DNA from: Cucumis sativus
Taxonomy: Eukaryota > Streptophyta > Magnoliopsida > Cucurbitales > Cucurbitaceae
Reading direction: 5' to 3'
Length of the DNA: 64,000 nucleotides
Assembly: GCF_000004075.3 (NCBI RefSeq)
Contig: NC_026660.2
Coordinates: forward strand, 24,741,498-24,805,497
The notes beneath the pieces are model-generated. The model did no database searches. It was not told the origin of the DNA and saw only the letters and a program-made list of their open reading frames with translations. Within the stretch, counting starts at the first letter, position 1. Each line of letters begins with the position of its first letter. This document shows, in pieces, positions 55,401-64,000 of the stretch. The position numbers and the translations under genes are program-made.

Positions 55401-57558
55401 GTTGGGAGTGAGTCCCCTCGGCCCTCAACCCGTCAGGGAAAATGGACATCTCTACATGTGTTTTTTCTTTTCTTCCGTTGACAATTTGATTTAAATTCTA
55501 CCAGTGTCTTGGATCCAAAAATTAACTTCACGGAACTAGATCCTTCTGAGGACACTATTGGAGAATTTTTAAATGCAATAAGATACCTCATGTCCGCTCA
55601 TGATATGAAGCGGTTGGAAGCCTATGCAGACAATCTCGTAGATTTTCACTTGGTAAGATTATCATCCGCATCTCTCTCTTGTTTTTGTATGGGTGGATTA
55701 AAAAACAGTTACAGATTTCATGCCTCCATACATCTGTTATCGGAAAAGGTTCGCATTGAATTTTATTGATGGTTTAATCAAATGGACATGCATATTTGAA
55801 AATAAAAAAATTCCATATTATTTTCCCACCCCGTCCTCTTCACTCCCTACCAGTGGAAGTTTCTCAGTCTATTTATTGAACTTTATCGTACTGTACTGTG
55901 GATAGTTCATAAGGTATTTATTGGCAGCACAATTTATGCATGCCAAACCATAACCATACAAAGCATAATGTATCACATTTAATATTCTTCTTTCGTTTAC
56001 AGATACTAGATCTTGTTCCATTACTTGCTCAATTGTATTTCATGGAGAAACTTCCAGTTACTTTGTCGTACGCACAGGCATCTGTATTGCTCTGTACTGG
56101 ACTGCAGTTAAGGAATGTTACTTATATTGAGGTTCGATAATATTATCCTTTTGGATTGTTTAAAATTCTTTCTTGTTTGCCTTGAAACTTCCCATTTTGT
56201 GTGTTTCTGGTCCACTGTTGATTACTTTTTGTACTAGTTATTAAATAGGGTCGTGGGCCTACTATTTAGTCAAGGACAGTTGCAAATATAGCAATTACAT
56301 TCAAAGTATTAAGCATGTATAGCAACATTTTAAAAAAATTGTAAATATAGCAAAATATGTTCGAGTTTTATCAATGATAGAAGTATATCACTGATAGATC
56401 ATATTGCAAATATTGGTCTATCACGTTTATCAATGATAGAAATCTATTGCTGATAGCTATATTTGCAATTTATTTAAAAATGTTGCTATCACTTATTATT
56501 ATCCTAAAATTCTTATCCATTATAATTACCTTTTATTCGACTAATTTAGTTGTTTTTTGTTTTAGCTAGTTAGTTTGTAGGTAATTGGCTTGCAGTTGCT
56601 AGGTAAGTTTGCAGCCTATAAAGTGAGTAGTTCATTGTTTTAGAGAACTTTGATATTGAAGAGGAATGTCTTTAGAACGTGACATCCTGCCAATGCCTTC
56701 AAGATAACATACACCTTCAAATCCTACGTATCATCCTCCCAGATTTTACAGAGTTACTTCTTTTCTTTCGTGTGTCGTGGTGTTAGGGGGCATCTAATTG
56801 TTGTTACATGTTATACTTACATATCAATTTTTGGATGTTGCATCACTTGTACAGGGACAAATGAAGTTGGAGAGGCAGCAGATATTATCACTTTTTATCA
56901 AAGTCATGAAAAAGTTTCACAAGTATCTTAATGGAATTGCATCCAAGGAGATAGAATCGACTATGCCACGTATGAGAGAGGTAACAAGCTTAGTATCCTT
57001 GGTTTATCATTCCTGCTGTGTGTTCTTATGGAAAGAAAAAGATAAATGTAAATTTTAAACTACCTTATAATAGGACTACGAAGTTGGCAAATTTTTTATA
57101 TACGATAGTGATATTTTTTGCTACAATTACATAACTTTACATGCAGATTCCACTGGAACCCCATGAAATCTCTGTGGACGATGATCTCCATGAAGCTGCA
57201 AAACAAGTTGAGGTAAAAGTCATGCTTCTTTTTTCGATGCAGCTGCGTGTGTGCACACATACTCCCTTGTCTTTTATACCAACTATTTTCTGGAATTGAA
57301 ATACAGGAGAAAATGAAAATGAATAATGAGGGATTGTTAGATGTTGGGATGCTGCAGCAGTATGCCATTGTGGATGGAGATGTTGATCTTGCTGGTGCTT
57401 TGCAAAGTGGTGGTGGAAAGGTTCCATCTGGTGGAGTTGTAAGTGTGAAATCCAATAAAACCAAAGCAGAAAAGCAAGGGAAAAGGAAAGAAAAAGATCA
57501 AAGCAGTAAAAAACGAAGTAAAGATGGTTTCAAATCAAATAAAAAGAAGAAGGTTTAA
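43493..57558 (+). CDS. NAT10: RNA cytidine acetyltransferase (NAT10/Kre33 family)
   Basis: This nucleolar enzyme uses ATP and acetyl-CoA to make N4-acetylcytidine in 18S rRNA and in tRNA, and aids small-subunit assembly. Exons: 43493-43597, 43774-43865, 44001-44172, 44294-44416, 45365-45538, 46612-46722, 46827-46960, 47047-47140, 48599-48697, 48877-49013, 49199-49296, 49543-49666, 50011-50098, 50213-50312, 50382-50434, 50876-51052, 51146-51183, 53652-53745, 54343-54522, 54653-54761, 54839-54908, 55505-55652, 56003-56131, 56855-56980, 57147-57212, 57307-57558. The total is 3,093 nt, 1,030 aa, the family's normal size. In order: N-terminal DUF1726-type region, a P-loop GRGRGKS (284-290), Walker B-like DEAA (387-390), a GNAT acetyltransferase fold with IATHPSAMRLGYGSQA (about 619-634), then the C-terminal tRNA-binding-like region and a Lys-rich tail (KKRSKDGFKSNKKKKV) suited to nucleolar targeting. 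The catalytic motifs are intact. Confidence 0.96.
44500..44880. repeat. Degenerate dispersed repeat in NAT10 intron 4
   Basis: One end has TATAAGACACAGATACGACA and the other GTGTTGGACACGGACACACT, with GTGTCTGATAGGTGTCCACC between them. Strings of GACAC and GTGTC words like this are typical of a common plant repeat. There is no open frame. The boundaries are approximate. Confidence 0.35.
47340..48010 (+). mobile_element. Degenerate LINE ORF2 fragment in NAT10 intron 8
   Basis: Plus-strand frames give, in LINE order, GLGIDSLRLLNEALLEKWLW near 47390, VIVSRYDLHPYEG near 47480, and VYFWEDQWVGAKPFQELFPC at 47623. These are the reverse-transcriptase C-terminal and zf-RVT motifs (GLGIGSL..N.ALLAKWLW; YFWEDRWVG.KP). 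In-frame stops and shifts show it is inactive. It is in the same orientation as the host gene. The rest of the intron to 48598 has no recognisable motif. Confidence 0.8.
49708..49888 (+). repeat. Short retroelement family 'GTCAACCTAGTTGAGATGTC', copy 3
   Basis: It begins AGGATATGATGAGGGCGCTA, then AGTGTCAACCTAGTTGAGAT, TGTATAACCCTCACGTACTT and GAGCATTAATCTCTTTCATT, and ends with an A run near 49879-49888. It is the longest copy and has no LINE coding sequence directly before it. It lies in NAT10 intron 12. Confidence 0.65.
52054..52331 (-). mobile_element. Very small LTR retrotransposon (TRIM/SMART type), 268 bp with a 5-bp target-site duplication
   Basis: Two 70-bp direct repeats, 52059-52128 and 52257-52326, bound a 128-bp interior. 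The flanks AACAC at 52054-52058 and AACAC at 52327-52331 form a 5-bp target-site duplication. On the minus strand the LTR starts TGTTAGATATT. The sequence right after the first LTR is TGCTATCAGAGTA, one change from the plant initiator-tRNA-Met primer site TGGTATCAGAG. A purine run (AAATGAGGGGAG) precedes the second LTR, as a polypurine tract should. There is no coding capacity. Both LTRs end in GA and not the usual CA. The LTRs differ at several sites, so the insertion is not recent. It lies antisense in NAT10 intron 17. Confidence 0.9.
52470..52800 (+). mobile_element. LINE 3' end fragment in NAT10 intron 17
   Basis: The plus-strand frame reads WDERNKRVFRGVERGSGEIW, then VSLWALILKTSCNYPLDMIL. 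This is the very C-terminal end of plant LINE ORF2 (WGERN.RVFRG.ER...W). It is followed by a T-rich 3' UTR and a short A-rich end near 52770-52792. The 5' part is missing, the usual result of truncated LINE insertion. It is in the same sense as NAT10. Confidence 0.75.
56321..56487. mobile_element. MITE with long inverted termini in NAT10 intron 23
   Basis: The left end AGCAACATTTTAAAAAAATT (56321 on) pairs with the right end TATTTAAAAATGTTGCT (to 56487), and both arms include the word TTGCAAATATAG or a one-base variant. Inside, ATCAATGATAGAAGTATATC and TATCAATGATAGAAATCTAT make further inverted copies of the word TATCA.TGATAG. It could fold into a long hairpin about 167 bp in all. I recall similar elements as common in cucurbit introns. 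It has no coding capacity. Confidence 0.75.
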
Positions 57559-58528
57559 AGCAAGTCGTAACTAACAGTAACCATTACAGATTTGAGTTCA
57601 AAATGACACAAAAGATGAAACTGTTAAGTAATGGCTAATTAGCCTTAATTTTGTATTATTATTGTTTAGTTTAAAACTCAACTCTTACCGTTACATGTAT
57701 TCCTTCTTCCTTGAGAATTTTGGCCTGCTTTTTTTTGTAGACTTCAATCATTAAATGTAATTTATAGGGTTTTTTTTAACTTCATGGTGCATATTGCATT
57801 TTGATAAGATAACAAATGCTCTTTATGTGGTGTTGATTTATTACACTTGATTACCTGAGAGCAAAATTTTGAGAAGATAATGAATCATAACTTCATCTTT
57901 TGAGTCGCATGACTTGCCAAAAATCCATAATTTTTATCGTAAATTATTGTTGTTAATTGTTCAATTCTAGTTTTAGCTTTTTACACGTTCAAGAAATTTA
58001 AAATAAAGACTGGAAATAATTTCCCAATTAAAATTGTATTTAGCCTAATTACCTTTTTCTTTTCTTTTTTTTTACTACAAAGTTAAAGGTGTATGTATAA
58101 ACGCAGCCTTGTATCTGGTGAAGAATTATTCACCTTCTAAAGACAGCAATCTTCATCCTTGGGAATAAAAGATTTACAACAATATATTACAAGTTAAAAC
58201 AGTTGCTCCATGAAATTAATTAGAGCAAATAAGCTAAATCAGACACCAAAAAAAATGGGAAACACTCAGCCAAATGATCGAATGAAAATTTCTTGTCAAT
58301 ATCCATCCAGTTATCACCTGGCAACGTAACATGGTAGGATGAATTACAAAAAGAAAAAATAAAAATAACGAGTTGGAACACACATCAGCCAAATGATGCA
58401 CTCCCAACATCAGAGGTGCTTTTCTTATTAAAGCTAAAGAGATGTATCCCGGTGTTCATAAACAGCCGAATCAGTTCTGTTGACAGATTTTTCTCAACCA
58501 CAAAACAAATGAAAATAGCTTTGAAAAT
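57559..58528. other. 3' intergenic region between convergent NAT10 and ATP synthase 24 kDa genes
   Basis: This holds the two 3' UTRs and AT-rich DNA. The plus-strand frame at 58416-58622 is antisense to the last ATP synthase exon. Nothing else is recognisable. Confidence 0.5.
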
Positions 58529-61500
58529 CTACAGGAAGTTTCTCACGTCTAACGACTTGGTATCCACCATTTCATCGTCTTTAAACTCCTCACTGAAAAC
58601 AAAGAAGGAAAAAGTCGATTAAGTTTCAATAAGGAGTTTATGAGAGCTAAACAGATCTAAACTAGACTATCAACTAAGGCTATGTTTTTTGCAGTATAAT
58701 AATCAAACTACATACCGCTTCTTTTGAGTTTCCATTGCCTCAAGAGCATCTTTCTTCATCTCTTCCAGTTGAGCCTTGGAAATTTTAAGTTCCAACTGCT
58801 CCTCGTACTTGGGCAGATCTTCCCTCCTAATACCAAGCCTGATTGGGAAAAAAAAATCAAACAAAGTACTCAAAATACTGTAACTATCCTAAAGAAAGAT
58901 CGATCAATTGTATGCATGTAGGAGATACCAACTATCCCAAGTCTCTGTCAGAAATTTAGAATTTAGATTCTAACAGCTAGCGTCTGATTGAAATTAGAAA
59001 AAAAATCTACTACTTAATAGGCATCTTTTGCTTCACTGCCAGGTGCAACCAGCTCTTGCACCAAATAGACACGCAGAGAAAAATGAATATCATTCTTCAC
59101 TTTCAGAAATAGAAGACTGATGAACAATACATCATTTATCCGAAACAGGAGAGCAAAAGTTATTATTTTCTGACGAGACATTTGTTCTTGATGGCAACCT
59201 TAGATGTATTTATTGTCCATGGCAACATAACCGTCTGTTATTAAACCACGAATTTTTTTGGCAAGGAGCTTAAATAAACGGAAAACATAAAAAGTTAGAA
59301 TTATACTTTTGATTGATTTTGTCAAACTCGGCCATAAGAACAGACATTCCTTTCTTATCATTCCTCAAGAGAGGTTTCTTTAATTCTTTCTCAACCTTCT
59401 CCAGAGCATCAAACATCATAGCTTCTGCACCAAGGTCATCACTGAGACCTCTCCTGAAAAGGTACATAGGAATAAGGTCAATAAACGAAGTGTAAAATAT
59501 AACAACGAACTGATGCATTTGGCAATGGACATCAGAACAATGCCACAGGTTTCAAGCATGGGCAATGAATAACCCCAACATGTAATTCCCTAAAATTTGG
59601 AATAAACAACTGCATAACAGAACCATACTGTGACTTCTGTTGGTTAGAGAAAATATTTAGGACCAGACTGAAAATTAAGAAGGTAGAAGGTCAAAATGTC
59701 TGTACAAGCTGACACGAGAACTGAGAAAAATAAACAACTAAGAACTAAGCCATTTTGAAATTTTGATTAGTAAAACTTTAGCTGTACTGGACATGAGAGA
59801 TTTTTTTGGATTATTTATTTATAAACAAAATATTTCAGTAGAATATTTATTTATTTACAAATTTTTGGTGGGGTTTTCAAGCATTTTTCGATTGATACTG
59901 GTAAAAGTGTCCAAGTCTCCCTTAAAAATCAAATATCCATGATACCACAACCGTTAACATGCCAAGAGAAATGTTGACAATGCATTTCTCAGCTTGACAA
60001 GGAATCCAATTTCATGGAAGAGGAACATACTTAATCCGGATCTCCTTCAGTGCCAGCAAGTATGATCTAGCATCAGGGATGTCTTGGGTTCTTGTCTGAA
60101 TTGTGTATTTGATTCGCTGTGATTCTGAGAATAGATCTGCCCTGCGAGGAAGGAAAAAGCGGGTTAAGATTGTAACTCAAATTAATCTTAATGACAACCT
60201 TACTAGAGTACAATTGTGTCCTTGAGTTATATATGTAGTTCTAACTTATATTTTTAATGAGGAAGAGATAAGAGGATGCCTCAAGAAATGCAGCATGGGA
60301 CACAGTAATAAATAAGAATCTCAGTGTTTCCCCCACTTAATAGTTGAAGCCCTGAAATATTTGTTTCCTATTACTGATAAATTTTAACTTCATTTCCAGA
60401 TTGTCGGCCACCAATAAAACACATAATCACCAAATTGTGAGTCCCAGAAGAATATTTATGATTATCATACCATCATTCTCCAGCCATGCTTCTTTACTTC
60501 ACCTGGAACAAAATTGTTCCAAACAAAATGCAGAGAGTGAATTTCATTAAGCAAAGTGTGCAGGAAGAAGAAGGGCAAGGTCACTCAAAAGAAGCAACTA
60601 AAAATAAAAATTACCAAATGCTAAAATGTAAGTAAGTGGTGAAAGATACCTATATAAGATTTCAGATATACAAAATTCAAAATCTTGATCCTTCATTAAC
60701 TTATTACTTTTGAGCTAGTCAGTATAAATTGAGGCAGGGATATTTGATTAATATACTCTGAAAGATAAAATGACCCAACTACCGGTCTGCACCAGTTAAT
60801 TGCACACAGAATGATGGGCTCAATCCACAAGTAGCCGTATAGGTTTTAACTAGAAATGTGGTAATCATGCAAAAACACTCACTTCTCTCTCGCCAGTTTC
60901 ATGACCTTAGCGTATTGAGCTACAGCAGCAGGATCATCTGGATCAATTGTGATCTTCTCTTTCTTGAAAACAGCCAATGCTGTCTCAAACTTCTTTTTCA
61001 CTTCCAAAAATATGTTCTTCAGCATTTCTTTGGCACCCACAGAAAAAAAACATTATCAATTAAATCACAGAAAAATTCAAGATCAGTTTGCACATAGAGA
61101 AGTTGACACCACTCATGTGGCTTCATTGCCGTTATGTACGTATTTTTTATGCAATTCTCTACATAATTCATGCATGATTCCTTAAAGACATAACTACAAC
61201 TGTGCGATAGACATAAACCAAACGTCATAGCTCTCTTTCTCACTACTTGAGCGTATTTTGCCTCACCATCTCCTTTGAGAGCGGGCGGAGCAGCCTCTTT
61301 TGCAAAATGACGAACAGGAAAAGCATGCCCCTGGTGTAAAATACTTTGACTGCCAAGCACCTGTAAAAACAAAGGGGAGTCCAAAAAAAAAAAAAAACAC
61401 GTTAAGCAGCTAATTCAATGATCATTACACCTCTATGCAACATTTAATTAAGAGACCATTTCCTCAATGTACACAGACAACCATTTCCAAACGATGCGTC

Positions 61501-61899
61501 TAAAATATAAAATTTTGAAGGCAGCCCACTAATATCAGAAAAAACCATAGCAACCTACATACTTTACATCATCATCCAAAGAAACCCTAAAATCCCAGAT
61601 CCCAAAACCTTAAAAAAGCAACAGATTACAAAAGCCAAGAATAAAAAATCGAATTAGGGGGCAAAGAAATTGACAAGGAGTTCACCATTGTCAGGATCCA
61701 TAAGAGCATTCGGCAATAACAAGCTCCAGTTCAGAATAGAAAACGGAAGAACGAAAATAAAAACGATTATCACTATCACTCATAAACATCGAACATTGAA
61801 GAATCAGAGAGAGTGAAAAGTAGGGTAAACAGAACCGATCCAGGGTGGGAAAGGGAAAACCTGCTTGGATTTGGACAATAGACGAGAAGAGAGAGCCAT
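58529..61899 (-). CDS. MGP1: Mitochondrial ATP synthase 24 kDa subunit (plant-specific)
   Basis: This is a plant-specific peripheral-stalk-associated subunit of the mitochondrial F1Fo-ATP synthase; the Arabidopsis gene (At2g21870, MGP1) is needed for male gametophyte function. Minus-strand exons: 61899-61861, 61360-61267, 61027-60883, 60141-60031, 59453-59307, 58838-58716, 58592-58529. They total 723 nt, 240 aa, the same length I recall for the Arabidopsis protein. The N-terminus MALSSRLLSKSKQ... to AFPVRHFAKEA is Ser/Arg/Lys-rich and acid-free at the start, as in a mitochondrial presequence. The mature part is mostly charged helices (EVKKKFETALAVFKKEKITI; DPDDPAAVAQYAKVMKLARE), ending VDTKSLDVRNFL. 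All introns are GT-AG. Confidence 0.93.
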
Positions 61900-61936
61900 G
61901 GTGGAGCTAAGCTTGCGCCTTCGATGAGATGCTTCG

Positions 61937-62155
61937 ATGAATAGAAGAAATGGATTGAGAATTGGGAGTGAGATTATATGCGAAGAGAAAGCCCTGGAGG
62001 CGAATATGGGAACCGGAGGGGAAGACTACTTGAAATGGTTCGGGGGAGTCATCTCCTCCTTACTCGCTCTACTTCTAAATCACCACCGTTGGTTTGTTTT
62101 ACACTCATTTTCTAAATGGATGGATAAGATCTACTTGGAAAAAATAGTGAATTGA
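61937..62155 (+). CDS. Unrecognised short ORF divergent from the ATP synthase 24 kDa gene
   Basis: A 72-codon frame starts only 37 bp from the ATP synthase start codon, on the opposite strand. An internal ATG at 62000 would give MGTGGEDYLKWFGGVISSLL, followed by a hydrophobic stretch and then AT-driven residues. Composition up to about 62090 looks more gene-like than the flanks. A possible donor (GGTTTGTTT) follows at about 62089. It may be the first exon of a small membrane protein, or simply 5' UTR read antisense. I do not recognise it. Confidence 0.25.
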   Translation: MNRRNGLRIGSEIICEEKALEANMGTGGEDYLKWFGGVISSLLALLLNHHRWFVLHSFSKWMDKIYLEKIVN

Positions 62156-62159
62156 ATAC

Positions 62160-63048
62160 TCCATCAATCTTTTCTTTTCTTTTCCCCTTTTTTCAGTTCA
62201 ATTATACAAAATGTTTGTAATAAGTTTTCATTATTAGAAGTTCTTCTTCTTAGAGATTGGATTGAAAAAAATTGTTGGTTTATATAGTTGTAAATTATTA
62301 AGAATCTTCTTGGCGTTTTTAGAAATTTGGTAGAGTAATTGGACATGTTTCATTGTTAATTGATATCAACTTACTACATATTTTTAGATAAATAAGCAGT
62401 GTCTTACTTGAAAAAAGTTGAATCAAGTTATAGATAACATATTTGGATTGTGTAGATTGTCACAATGACAAGAATAAATGTAGGTAACCATTTTTTTTTA
62501 CTTTTCCTTCTAATTTTTATGATCACATGTCATATATTTTTTAAAACAAGATTTAAAGTTAGAAAGGTCTAAAAATATGATTGAAACCTACCCAAATGTT
62601 TTTACTAAGTAAAGTTTTTTTTTAAATGTCGGATAGAAAATTAGCCAAACAACATGTAGATTGAGATGCACCGACTCTCTCCAACACTATAATGGTTTTT
62701 TTTTATTCCAAGAACCGTTTTTAAACGTTTACGAAAGTTCAAAGGTAATATTTCAACTTTTGAAAAGGACGGATACCTCTTAAACATCAACTTTTAGATA
62801 ATATAGTTTAGCCTATGTTTTTGATAAAGACGTGCATTGAATCTGTAAGAAAGTGAGCAGGAAGAGCTAAAAGGCCAATTCCCTTTTCCAGAAGGGCAAA
62901 AGCAGACATATCACCAACGACTAGTAATAGAAGGTATACTATTAGGATCAATTGTCAAGCAATGTAAGAGTTTTTATACATTCTAAGTTTTCTTTAACCT
63001 GAAACTATCAAGTTTCTATTCAATCATTCATATAAACAAAATATGGTC
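62160..63048. other. Intergenic AT-rich region
   Basis: No gene or repeat is recognised. The last part, before 63049, is the probable 3' UTR of the IscA-like gene. Confidence 0.5.
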
Positions 63049-63191
63049 CTACATTTCTGCATTAAATGATTTTCCACAACCACAAGTTTGTGTAGCATTT
63101 GGGTTCTTGAAAGAAAATCCTCCACCAATAAGTGCGTCGCTGTAGTCCAATTGCATTCCAAACAAGAAAAGTAGGCTCTTGGGATCACATA
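63049..63191 (-). CDS. ISCA: Last exon of an IscA/ErpA-type iron-sulfur cluster assembly protein (partial)
   Basis: A-type carriers deliver Fe-S clusters to target proteins in mitochondria or plastids. The minus-strand exon starts after an acceptor AG (63193-63192) and reads, with a codon split at the junction, [20 protein letters not shown] then [27 protein letters not shown] and a stop (63051-63049). The [23 protein letters not shown] and CGCGKSF block is the C-terminus of mitochondrial IscA-like proteins, with the two conserved cysteines of C-G-C. The upstream exons, with the first conserved Cys, are not found between here and 64000, so they lie beyond the window or are lost. A LINE fragment lies in the expected intron or upstream region. 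Confidence 0.85.
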
Positions 63192-63745
63192 CTACAAAAC
63201 AAGAAGAGAGGGAAATTTGTATCAAAAGTGCAAACTAAAAGTGAACTTAAATTCGTGTTCGAGGGTACAACTTAAAAGGGCATAGAGGAAAATGAAGTAG
63301 ATAAAAAAATCCTTTCATAGTTCACTAAAAGATGCTAACTTTCCTTTATCAATAGAGTAGAGAGCAATTATCAAGAACACTCTTTTCATTGGTAAGAGGG
63401 TGGAAGGACTCGAAGTTTTGAATTACAAACTTTTTTATCACTTTGGCAATTATCAAGGAATTGAAACAATATACCACTTTATGTTGAATAGCATGCATTA
63501 AAGAAAAATATATTTGACAAAAGTTGTCGAGCAACCTACTTATCAGTTAGCATAAAAAATTGCTCATATCAAATAATTCAAGTGATTGAGTGTCGAAGAG
63601 AAGTGATAGATTATGAGCTATAGAGTAAAACTTCTTATAGAGTCCAGCAAATTTATGGCACGCAGCTCATGATATGTAAGCTTCTTTCATCCTAATAAAA
63701 ATTGAAAACTTGTCCTCTACCGATCCACGGGAAAGAAAGCATCAA
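63192..63745. other. Presumed intron of the IscA-like gene
   Basis: AT-rich sequence without coding signals. The minus-strand frame at 63349-63534 does not resemble the missing IscA exons. If the gene is intact, this is part of a large intron; if not, it is flanking DNA. Confidence 0.4.
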
Positions 63746-63754
63746 TCTAACAAT

Positions 63755-64000
63755 ATGCAAACCTAGACTTCTTTTCTGGGACTCTCATTATGCAAGGGCA
63801 GTTTGGAGTTCTTTCCTGCAGGAGTTGGGTGTTTGTTTTGTTGGCTCTAGGAGTGACAGAGCAACGATCAAGGAGTTCCTCCTCCATCTGCCTTTCAATG
63901 ATAAAGGGGGATTTTTATTGTTGGTTGGGGTGTGTACTATTGTTTGAGACATTTGGGGTGAGAGGAACGATCGAGTCTTTAGAGGTAGGGAGAAGGAGCA
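63755..64000 (+). mobile_element. LINE ORF2 C-terminal fragment running off the window
   Basis: The plus-strand frame gives HYARAVWSSFLQELGVCFVG, RSDRATIKEFLLHLPFNDKG, then DIWGERNDRVFRGREKE after one stop. This is the zf-RVT end of a plant LINE ORF2 (CP.ARAVWS.F; WGERN.RVFRG). One in-frame stop (TGA near 63945) separates the two parts, so this copy is probably inactive. It is closely similar in layout to the fragment at 52470-52800 but less degraded. Confidence 0.85.

Noticed and set aside
55720..55905. Open frames continuing past NAT10 exon 22
   Set aside because: They are intron read-through; the GTAAGA donor at 55653 and the next exon at 56003 restore the conserved protein.
1..64000. CRISPR array, prophage, operon-like cluster or biosynthetic gene cluster
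   Set aside because: No regularly spaced repeats with unique spacers, no phage genes and no set of co-oriented pathway genes; the window is ordinary plant nuclear DNA with housekeeping genes.

Overview
This window is nuclear DNA from a flowering plant. The genes are split by many short AT-rich GT-AG introns, the proteins are typical of plants (a tandem THG1, a SLOW GREEN 1-type chloroplast TPR protein, the plant-specific mitochondrial ATP synthase 24 kDa subunit, a GH17 + X8 glucanase), and there is a nuclear copy of chloroplast DNA. The LINE, SINE and MITE families look like those I associate with Cucurbitaceae; that family placement is inference, not proof.

Layout. 1-2.6 kb: AT-rich, no convincing gene. 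2.9-27 kb (+): a complete 25-coding-exon gene for a giant spatacsin (SPG11-like) protein. Its joined exons give 9,720 nt, an exact multiple of three (3,239 aa). Its introns hold LINE, SINE and MITE debris and a duplicated splice acceptor. 27.55-27.9 kb: an insertion of plastid DNA holding the start of ccsA and an intact-looking trnL-UAG. 29.7-31.3 kb (+): a two-exon secreted, probably GPI-anchored beta-1,3-glucanase. 32.6-38.65 kb (+): a 13-exon tandem-domain tRNA(His) guanylyltransferase. 40.2-43.2 kb (-): a 4-exon SLOW GREEN 1-like TPR protein, divergent from 43.5-57.6 kb (+): a 26-exon NAT10/Kre33 RNA cytidine acetyltransferase. 58.5-61.9 kb (-): a 7-exon mitochondrial ATP synthase 24 kDa subunit. 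63.05-63.19 kb (-): the last exon of an IscA-type iron-sulfur assembly protein. 63.7-64 kb: a LINE fragment that runs off the window.

The genes are housekeeping loci rather than one pathway, although two modify RNA (THG1 caps tRNA-His with G-1; NAT10 acetylates cytidine in rRNA and tRNA) and several serve organelles (SG1-like, ATP synthase 24 kDa, IscA). Each full gene model was built by joining exons at GT-AG sites with the frame kept, and every one closes in frame.

I found no convincing undescribed multi-gene system. The observations most worth a second look are: a 268-bp LTR retrotransposon with 70-bp LTRs, a tRNA-Met-like primer site and a 5-bp target-site duplication in a NAT10 intron; identical exon lengths in the two halves of THG1 with divergence of the N-terminal half at a substrate motif; a 122-bp tandem duplication that creates a decoy splice acceptor leading to a stop in the spatacsin gene; a 93-nt stop-free intron in the same gene; and the ccsA-trnL plastid insertion.
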